A DNA stretch of 25,904 bases from a virus, in the IMG/VR virus record IMGVR_UViG_3300022074_000335, positions 1 through 25,904 of that record. One strand, 5' to 3'. The notes under the pieces are model-generated. The model was given only the letters and a program-made list of their open reading frames with translations. It had not been told where the DNA came from and made no database searches. Numbering within the stretch: the stretch's first letter is position 1; the number at the start of each line of letters is the position of its first letter. Shown piece after piece: positions 7,335-13,085 of the stretch. A program made the translations under genes and the position numbers.

Positions 7335-7404
7335 TTCCTCGTCCGTTCATCGCTATGCGACGCATGCAATCTAGTCATGGAACGGGGGCTAGGTATCGGA
7401 GGAA
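7335..7404 (+). promoter_or_regulatory. Candidate glutamine-II (downstream-peptide) riboswitch
   Basis: CCGTTC (7343-7348) pairs with GAACGG (7380-7385) as P1. Inside are a TCGC-TAT-GCGA hairpin (7350-7360) and a second CATG/CATG pairing (7363-7366 with 7376-7379). The order CGTTCATC, stem, GACGCA, then ATGGAACG agrees with my memory of the glutamine-binding glnA/downstream-peptide RNAs of marine cyanobacteria and their phages. A CTAG at 7371-7374 can also pair with CTAG at 7389-7392, a possible pseudoknot. TTCCTC (7335-7340), right after the psbA stop, pairs perfectly with GAGGAA (7399-7404) in the next ribosome binding site, giving a way to control translation. The family call is by recall, without a covariance search. 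Confidence 0.7.
7398..7403 (+). promoter_or_regulatory. Ribosome binding site GGAGGA for the downstream peptide
   Basis: GGAGG lies five bases before the ATG at 7408 and is the strongest Shine-Dalgarno in this region. It selects the 7408 start over the ATG at 7377, which lies inside the riboswitch. It is the predicted partner of TTCCTC at 7335-7340. Confidence 0.8.
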
Positions 7405-7407
7405 ACT

Positions 7408-7458
7408 ATGACAGTAACTTACGTTTACCGTGGTGTTGTTTATACAAGACACAAGTAA
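7408..7458 (+). CDS. DUF4278/PirA-like short peptide (16 aa), possibly the first part of a split gene
   Basis: Sixteen codons, MTVTYVYRGVVYTRHK, then TAA. The Y-RG-x-x-Y core is what DUF4278 proteins begin with (LTYRGxxY). DUF4278 includes the cyanobacterial PII-interacting regulator PirA, about 50 aa, which affects flux into arginine synthesis (recalled from literature). The strong ribosome binding site and the riboswitch in front support a real, regulated product. Sixteen residues is short for this family. The stop overlaps the ATG of the next frame (TAATG), so this is either a separate micro-peptide or a DUF4278 gene broken by a one-base deletion near 7456. Confidence 0.6.
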   Translation: MTVTYVYRGVVYTRHK

Positions 7459-7589
7459 TGGCACATCAAAGCTCGGTTATGAGAGCAGCAGTCACAAGGC
7501 TAACACCTGAGACATTCCCTGCTCCAGAGCCAGAAAACAAAACTGAAGAAAAGAAAGAAGATGCTCAACTAGAGACTCCTTCCTTCTAA
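7458..7589 (+). CDS. Acidic 43-aa protein, second half of the riboswitch-controlled unit
   Basis: The frame opens with the ATG that overlaps the preceding TAA. The product starts MAHQSSVMRAAVTRLTPETF and continues with a Pro/Glu/Lys-rich, probably disordered tail ending LETPSF. There is no ribosome binding site of its own, so translation depends on re-initiation after the 16-codon peptide or on a -1 slip. Joined to the upstream frame it would give a protein of about 60 aa, near the size expected for a PirA-like protein. An alternative start at 7377 in the same frame would run through the riboswitch and is unlikely. Confidence 0.55.
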   Translation: MAHQSSVMRAAVTRLTPETFPAPEPENKTEEKKEDAQLETPSF

Positions 7590-7748
7590 CAGCACGGGGA
7601 GCACCTCAGAGTCGGACTCCCCTGCATTTGGCTTTTGCCCGGTACGCCGGATACCTCTAGCCGTCTAGACGGTGTGGATAGACACACAACAAAATACGAT
7701 CGAAAAAAAATTCTGTACAGGAAAGCAATATAAACCTTAACCATAACA
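7590..7748 (+). promoter_or_regulatory. Structured untranslated leader of the major capsid gene
   Basis: There is no coding frame here. Hairpins are visible: GGGGAG (7596-7601) with CTCCCC (7617-7622), GGC-TTTT-GCC, CCGG-TACG-CCGG (7639-7650) and the perfect palindrome CCGTCTAGACGG (7661-7672). None is followed by a long T run, so these do not look like an efficient terminator. After them come AT-rich sequence with an A8 run and a weak AGGAAAG (about 7719-7725), rather far from the capsid ATG. Likely jobs are mRNA processing or stability for the most heavily expressed gene, or a phage promoter whose consensus I cannot recognise. Confidence 0.5.
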
Positions 7749-8918
7749 ATGGCACAACAGAATAGCACATTGACCACGGCTCTTACACGCCCGGGTCAGT
7801 CAAACAGTACAGGTGACGCAAGAGCACTTTACTTAAAGCTGTTCAGTGGCGAGATGTTCAAAGGCTTCCAGCACAATGCTATAGCTAGAGATCTTGTAAT
7901 GAAGAGAACCCTAACAAACGGGAAGAGTCTTCAGTTCGTTTACACTGGACACACAAAAGCTGAGTACCACGTACCCGGCAACAGCATACTAGGTAACACA
8001 GATGGTGCACCTCCAGTAGCTGAGAAAACCATTACAATCGACGACCTATTAATCAGTTCTGCGTTTGTATATGAGCTAGATGAAACACTAGCACACTACG
8101 AATTGAGAGGAGAGATTTCCAAGAAGATTGGATACGCTCTTGCTCAGAAGTATGACAGACTTATCTTCCGTCAAATTGCGAAAGGTGCACGTCAAGCTTC
8201 ACCAATCACTAAGTCCGGCTTCGTAGAGCCCGGCGGAACACAGATCAGAGTTGGTACAAACAACCAAGCATCTGACGCATACGTTCCAGCTTCACTAATC
8301 GCAGCCTTCTATGATGCAGCTGCTGCTCTTGATGAGAAAGGTGTAAGCCAAGAAGGACGTGTTGCTGTGTTAAACCCAAGACAGTACTACGAGCTTATAC
8401 AAGGTGTAGGTTCTAACGGTCTTATCAACAGAGACGCACAAGGTACAGCCCTACAGGGTGGACAAGGTATCATTGAAATTGCAGGCATTAAGATCTACAA
8501 GTCAATGAACATTCCATTCTTTGGTTCTTATGGTACTAAGTACGGTTCTGCATCTGCAACTAACCCCGGTGTAACAAGCCCCGGAAACGTAGGTTCATTT
8601 GTAGGTGAAACAGCAGAAGACGCTAGAGCTTCTGTAACAGGTATCAATGGTAACTATGGTAACTCTTCTGACTTCGCTAACAGCTGCGGCTTAATCTTCC
8701 AAAAGGAAGGAGCTGGTGTTGTTGAGTCTATCGGACCACAGGTTCAGATAACTTCTGGCGACGTTAGTGTTGTATACCAAGGTGACGTTATACTTGGACG
8801 TTTAGCAATGGGAGCAGACTTCTTAAACCCTGCCGCTTGTGTTGAACTTATCGCTGGAGCTGCTGTAGGATCTACAGGTAACGCTGCATTCGGTACAACA
8901 TACCCAGCTAACGCTTAA
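7749..8918 (+). CDS. Major capsid protein, T7 gp10-like
   Basis: 389 aa. The position after the scaffold region and before tail tube A, and the sequence (N-terminus STLTTALTRPGQSNS, then ARALYLKLFSGEMFKGFQHN, then KSLQFVYTGHTKAEYHVPG), fit the HK97-fold capsid proteins of T7-like cyanophages. T7 gp10A is 345 aa. It forms the hexamers and pentamers of the icosahedral head around the scaffold. In T7 the capsid gene is separated from the portal and scaffold only by short sequence; here six small genes plus hli and psbA lie between. It has its own structured leader and a strong terminator after the stop, both consistent with very high expression. No frameshift product like T7 gp10B is evident. 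Confidence 0.93.
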   Translation: MAQQNSTLTTALTRPGQSNSTGDARALYLKLFSGEMFKGFQHNAIARDLVMKRTLTNGKSLQFVYTGHTKAEYHVPGNSILGNTDGAPPVAEKTITIDDLLISSAFVYELDETLAHYELRGEISKKIGYALAQKYDRLIFRQIAKGARQASPITKSGFVEPGGTQIRVGTNNQASDAYVPASLIAAFYDAAAALDEKGVSQEGRVAVLNPRQYYELIQGVGSNGLINRDAQGTALQGGQGIIEIAGIKIYKSMNIPFFGSYGTKYGSASATNPGVTSPGNVGSFVGETAEDARASVTGINGNYGNSSDFANSCGLIFQKEGAGVVESIGPQVQITSGDVSVVYQGDVILGRLAMGADFLNPAACVELIAGAAVGSTGNAAFGTTYPANA

Positions 8919-8933
8919 TTTTATTTTTTATAC

Positions 8934-8958
8934 GGGGACTTCGTGTCCCCCTTTTTTT
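8934..8958 (+). terminator. Rho-independent terminator after the capsid gene
   Basis: GGGGAC (8934-8939), loop TTCGT, GTCCCC (8945-8950), then C and seven T (8952-8958). This is an ideal intrinsic terminator. T7 has its T-phi terminator at the same place, between genes 10 and 11, where partial read-through sets the ratio of capsid to tail proteins. The next gene starts on the first base after the T run. Confidence 0.95.
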
Positions 8959-9579
8959 ATGCCTTTTCCAACCACAAACGCTACACAAGAGCTACCAGCT
9001 ATCAATCAGATATTGACATCATGTGGTCAGGCTCCTGTAACTACACTCGATCAAACCAACCCGGAAGTTGCGATTGCTTATGATACACTGTTACAGGTGT
9101 CACGAGAGGTACAATCCGAAGGATGGACTTTTAACAAGGAGTACCACTACGAGTTTAATAAAGATAACAATAATGAAATACTCATTCCTAATAACGTAAT
9201 CCAGATTAAGTTAACAGAGAATGCACAGAATGCACCTTACAGTGCTATCAGAAGATCAGGTAAACTGTATGACAGACAGAACCACAGATACACATGGGAG
9301 TATAGTCCTATTGAATGTGATGTCGTATGGGAGTTTGACTTTATAGATCTACCAGCTCCAGTACAAAACTACATTAAAGCCAGAGCATCTACTCTAGTGT
9401 CTGGTAGAATAGTAGGAGACGACGATCAGTACACACGCTTACAACAGCAAGAAGTACAACAAAGAGCTTTAGCTATGGAGTATGAAACACAACAGGGACA
9501 GTTCACTATGTTTGGACATCCACAAGATTCACAAAACTTCTACCAAAGCTATCAACCATTTCACGCTTTACAACGATAA
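8959..9579 (+). CDS. Tail tube protein A (adaptor), T7 gp11-like
   Basis: 206 aa (T7 gp11 is 196). Residues such as LPAINQILTSCGQAPVTTLD near the N-terminus and REVQSEGWTFN in the middle are typical of T7 gp11-type tail tubular protein A. It forms a ring between portal and nozzle. The ATG follows the terminator T run with no Shine-Dalgarno, so expression relies on read-through transcripts and a poor start. This probably keeps its level low relative to capsid. The stop overlaps the gp12 start (TAATG). Confidence 0.9.
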   Translation: MPFPTTNATQELPAINQILTSCGQAPVTTLDQTNPEVAIAYDTLLQVSREVQSEGWTFNKEYHYEFNKDNNNEILIPNNVIQIKLTENAQNAPYSAIRRSGKLYDRQNHRYTWEYSPIECDVVWEFDFIDLPAPVQNYIKARASTLVSGRIVGDDDQYTRLQQQEVQQRALAMEYETQQGQFTMFGHPQDSQNFYQSYQPFHALQR

Positions 9580-12197
9580 TGCCAGCAGTAACTCAACGAG
9601 TTGACAACTATCTCGGTGGAGTATCTAGACAGTCAGATGATAAGAAACTTCCCGGTCAGGTCGAGGAGTGCATCAACGGCTACCCTGATCCAACCTTCGG
9701 TCTTACAAAGAGACCGGGGTTTCAGCATGTGGGTAATCTAGGTACTGGTACTACATATGACAACTCCAAATGGTTCTTTATATCTAGAACCGATTCAGAA
9801 AAATATATAGGATGTATCACACCAGCGTCAGGAGGCTCTACAGGAGCCATTGCAATATGGAATGCTGCTACCTTTGCCTCATGTAGTGTTACGTACGGTA
9901 CAGGGGCACAGGCATACCTTACAGGAGTACGTACGGATTATGACGTACTGACTGTACAAGATAAATCATTCATAACAAACAAAACTGTCACAGCTAACAA
10001 ATCAGCTGACCCAACATTTAATGCTAACAGACAAGGTACAGTCAAGATAACTGGTGTATCTTCTGATACTAAGTATAATATAAGTGTAGCTGGACAAGCT
10101 ATATCTGAGTATACATCTCCTAATGGTGCTACTTATGATGACGTTTTAACTGAGCTTAGAACTCGAATCAACGGATTAAGTATATCTAACTTAACAGTAA
10201 CTAAACTCAAAGACTCTTTACATCTAGCACGTACTGGTGCATCGTTTACCTTGACAGGTACAGGTGGTATATACGGTACACAGCTAGAAGTATTTCAAGA
10301 CTCAGTGCCTACACTGGGAGACTTAGCTACAGAGTCAGTACATAACCACACAGTTAAGATTATTAACAGTGGTGCATTGACATCTAGTTACTTCTTAAAA
10401 TTTGTTGCAACTAACGGTACATCTGGACCCGGCTACTATACAGAAGCTTTAGGTCATGGCATGTCTACAGGATTAGATGCGGCAACTATGACTCACGAGT
10501 TAGTAAACAATAGTGTTAACAACTTTACATTCCAACGTGTTACATGGGTTGCTAGAGATGTTGGTGATGATGAGACAAACTCACACCCATCATTTGTAGG
10601 ACAAAAGATACAGCAGTCATTCTTTCATAACAACAGATTAGGTTTCTTATCTAACGATACTGTTTCTATGAGTCAGGCTGGTGATTTCTTTAACATGTAT
10701 CACACATCTGCACAGACAGTTACAGACGCTGATCCTATTGACATCAGTGCAAGTACAGTTAAGCCGGTCGCACTTCATAGTGTACTACCGTCTACTCAGG
10801 GTCTAGTGTTATTTAGTGCTAACCAACAGTTTCTTATGGGAGCTGCTGATGGTATACTGACACCAACTAAAACAGTTATTCGTGCCATAGCTAACTATGA
10901 AATGGATACAATTATTGATCCTGTTGATACTGGTACAACAATTAACTTTATTAGTAAGACACCTAGTTATACTCGTGTCTTTGGTATGGTTACACGTGGA
11001 GAAAACGAAAACCCACAGGTAGTTGACATTGGAAGAGTCGTAAACGAATGGGTTCCGGCTACGATAGATACAATGATATCTAGTCCACAGAATCAGTTTA
11101 TTGCATTCTCAGGTCAATCGTCACGATACATATATTTCTTTAGATCATATACAGAAGGTAAAGAAAACAAACTACAGACATGGTTTAACTGGTTAGCTCC
11201 GGGTAATACACAAACTATAGCAGCTGACTCTGATGAATTTTTTGCAGTTACAAAGCAAGGTAGTCAGTTTACTCTCAGCAAAGCGAGTCTTAGCCAAAGT
11301 CCTGATGACGCTATCATTGTTAATAATGATGGACAGAAACTAAATCCATGTATGGATCTATATGCGACAGCTTCTCACGTAGAGTTTGATACAGCTGGTA
11401 ATTTTAGTAAGTGTTTTATACCTTACAATGATGCAACTAACCTGACGCCTGTGCTAGTAATTAAAGGTACTACAGCTACAGGTCAGTTTATTGAATCTGG
11501 ATTTACTATTACACCAGATCGTGTAGTACAGTCTGGTGGTGCTAGAAATGGTCAGACATTTTTTAAAGTACCCGGTAAAAACTTGACCTCTGTAGCTAGT
11601 GATGTTATAGTTGGTTATAAGTTTGACTTTGATGTAATACTACCTAAGACTTACTACAAGATAGATGATGATATGAAACGCAGTGACTTTACTGCTAACC
11701 TTACAATAGCTCGTATGAAGTTTGCTGTAGGTTTATCAGGAGTTATGGGTTTTAAATTAAAGTCTAAAGGTATACGTCAAGGTAAGAAAGAGTATACAGG
11801 TGATGGATCTACTACAGTATATCCTTGGATCAATGATGATATTAACTATATAGATGATGACCAGATCAAAGTTAAAGTAAATAATGTGATAACTACAGCG
11901 TTTACAGTTGACAGAACTGGTGCTCTACCTAAGATTACATTTAGTTCTGCACCAGAAGATCAAGCTACTATACTTATATATCTTGATGAATGGTATAGCC
12001 TTAATCCAGTTATCATGGCTGACGAATATCTAGCTAATGATATTGCAGTCTCAGATCATACTGTATTTACTTTACCTATACACCAAAGACCAACTAACTT
12101 TACACTACGCTTATTTAACGATTCACCATTTCCCGTCTCTCTTAACTCTATGATGTGGGAAGGAATATACTCACCTAGATTTTACAGGAGGACTTAA
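9579..12197 (+). CDS. Tail tube protein B (nozzle), T7 gp12-like
   Basis: 872 aa (T7 gp12 is 794). The N-terminus (RVDNYLGGVSRQSDDKKLPG then QVEECINGYPDP..GLTKRPGF) and the C-terminus (LRLFNDSPFPVSLNSMMWEG..SPRFYRR) are the usual signatures. It forms the tail nozzle and, with gp11, the fibre attachment site. Residues about 738-803 (YTGDGSTTVYPW ... KVKVNNVITTAFTVD ... TILIYLDEW) look like an inserted beta domain of the same kind as the N-terminus of the tail fibre in this window. One-base overlaps on both sides suggest coupled synthesis with gp11 and gp14. Confidence 0.92.
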   Translation: MPAVTQRVDNYLGGVSRQSDDKKLPGQVEECINGYPDPTFGLTKRPGFQHVGNLGTGTTYDNSKWFFISRTDSEKYIGCITPASGGSTGAIAIWNAATFASCSVTYGTGAQAYLTGVRTDYDVLTVQDKSFITNKTVTANKSADPTFNANRQGTVKITGVSSDTKYNISVAGQAISEYTSPNGATYDDVLTELRTRINGLSISNLTVTKLKDSLHLARTGASFTLTGTGGIYGTQLEVFQDSVPTLGDLATESVHNHTVKIINSGALTSSYFLKFVATNGTSGPGYYTEALGHGMSTGLDAATMTHELVNNSVNNFTFQRVTWVARDVGDDETNSHPSFVGQKIQQSFFHNNRLGFLSNDTVSMSQAGDFFNMYHTSAQTVTDADPIDISASTVKPVALHSVLPSTQGLVLFSANQQFLMGAADGILTPTKTVIRAIANYEMDTIIDPVDTGTTINFISKTPSYTRVFGMVTRGENENPQVVDIGRVVNEWVPATIDTMISSPQNQFIAFSGQSSRYIYFFRSYTEGKENKLQTWFNWLAPGNTQTIAADSDEFFAVTKQGSQFTLSKASLSQSPDDAIIVNNDGQKLNPCMDLYATASHVEFDTAGNFSKCFIPYNDATNLTPVLVIKGTTATGQFIESGFTITPDRVVQSGGARNGQTFFKVPGKNLTSVASDVIVGYKFDFDVILPKTYYKIDDDMKRSDFTANLTIARMKFAVGLSGVMGFKLKSKGIRQGKKEYTGDGSTTVYPWINDDINYIDDDQIKVKVNNVITTAFTVDRTGALPKITFSSAPEDQATILIYLDEWYSLNPVIMADEYLANDIAVSDHTVFTLPIHQRPTNFTLRLFNDSPFPVSLNSMMWEGIYSPRFYRRT

Positions 12198-13084
12198 TGT
12201 TTGGTATTATAGCTCCCATAGTTGGAGCAGCCGTTGGTATATACGGAGCTAACAAGCAAGCTAACGCAGCTAAATCTGCACAAGCAGAAAGAAATAATGC
12301 AACAGCAGCACAGCACGAATATAACAAAGAAAAGTGGGAAATGGACAAGCAGAAAATGCTTGCCGACCGTGACTTTGCAGTACAAGAAATAGAAAAAAGA
12401 GCTAGAGAAGAAGGACAGCTCGCAGGGTTTAAAGACGCTACAGCTGCACGACAGTACAATTATCAGCTACAGATTCGTGATAAGCAGCAAGACACTAACG
12501 AACGTATGTTTGAGAAGTCTAATGCTATATTTCAGAATCAGTTAGGTCTTAATGCTTTGCAAGAAAGACAAGCTAGAATGGATGAACGTCAGCAGCTAAG
12601 TGAAATACACGCTGAAAAACGATACGAAAAGAACACAGCCTATATTGATGGTATTCTTGCAGAAGGAGCGATCCGAGCAAGAGGTGTTACAGGTAGATCA
12701 GCAGAGAAAGCAAGAAGTGTAGCTACAATGAAAGCTGCCACAACTCTAACTCTACTCGATCTATCATTACAAAACGCTACGACTGCATCTGAAAGTGCAA
12801 TACGTGGTATCACAAGAGACAGAACAGTAGCTGACTTAAATGCTTACGCATCTAAAATGCTAGATCCCGGCGTATTACCTATGCCTGTACAACCACTTCC
12901 AACACCGATGTCAACATTCATGTATCCTAGAACATACAATGATTATGACTTTGGTCCTGAGCCAGTAGCTGGAGCTATGATTTCTCCATCTTCAGCATCA
13001 GCACAAGTATGGGGTTCAAGTATATCTAGTCTTGCAGGGATGGCGTCACAAATAGTTAGCGGATTTACTCCAAGTGTAGTATAA
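12197..13084 (+). CDS. Internal virion protein, T7 gp14-like
   Basis: 295 aa. It has a hydrophobic Gly/Ala N-terminus (MFGIIAPIVGAAVGIYGANK), then a long Glu/Lys/Gln/Ala coiled coil (about 25-150), then a helical Ala/Thr-rich part and a Pro-rich C-terminus. Its place between gp12 and a very large gp15/gp16 pair identifies it as the first ejected core protein. In T7, gp14 enters the outer membrane and starts the DNA-ejection channel; the N-terminal helix fits that job. It has a strong ribosome binding site (AGGAGG at 12186-12191) and also overlaps the gp12 stop by one base. Confidence 0.8.
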   Translation: MFGIIAPIVGAAVGIYGANKQANAAKSAQAERNNATAAQHEYNKEKWEMDKQKMLADRDFAVQEIEKRAREEGQLAGFKDATAARQYNYQLQIRDKQQDTNERMFEKSNAIFQNQLGLNALQERQARMDERQQLSEIHAEKRYEKNTAYIDGILAEGAIRARGVTGRSAEKARSVATMKAATTLTLLDLSLQNATTASESAIRGITRDRTVADLNAYASKMLDPGVLPMPVQPLPTPMSTFMYPRTYNDYDFGPEPVAGAMISPSSASAQVWGSSISSLAGMASQIVSGFTPSVV

Positions 13085-13085
13085 C

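Noticed and set aside
7377-7457. Upstream extension of the 43-codon frame to the ATG at 7377
   Set aside because: It would start inside the riboswitch helix with no ribosome binding site, and its extra residues have no recognisable pattern; the GGAGGA at 7398 serves the other frame at 7408.
7596-7622. Second intrinsic terminator after the riboswitch unit
   Set aside because: GGGGAG/CTCCCC has a long loop and is not followed by a T run; at most a weak pause or processing structure.
7590-7680. tRNA gene in the capsid leader
   Set aside because: Several stems are present but there is no cloverleaf, no T-loop consensus and no acceptor stem pairing.
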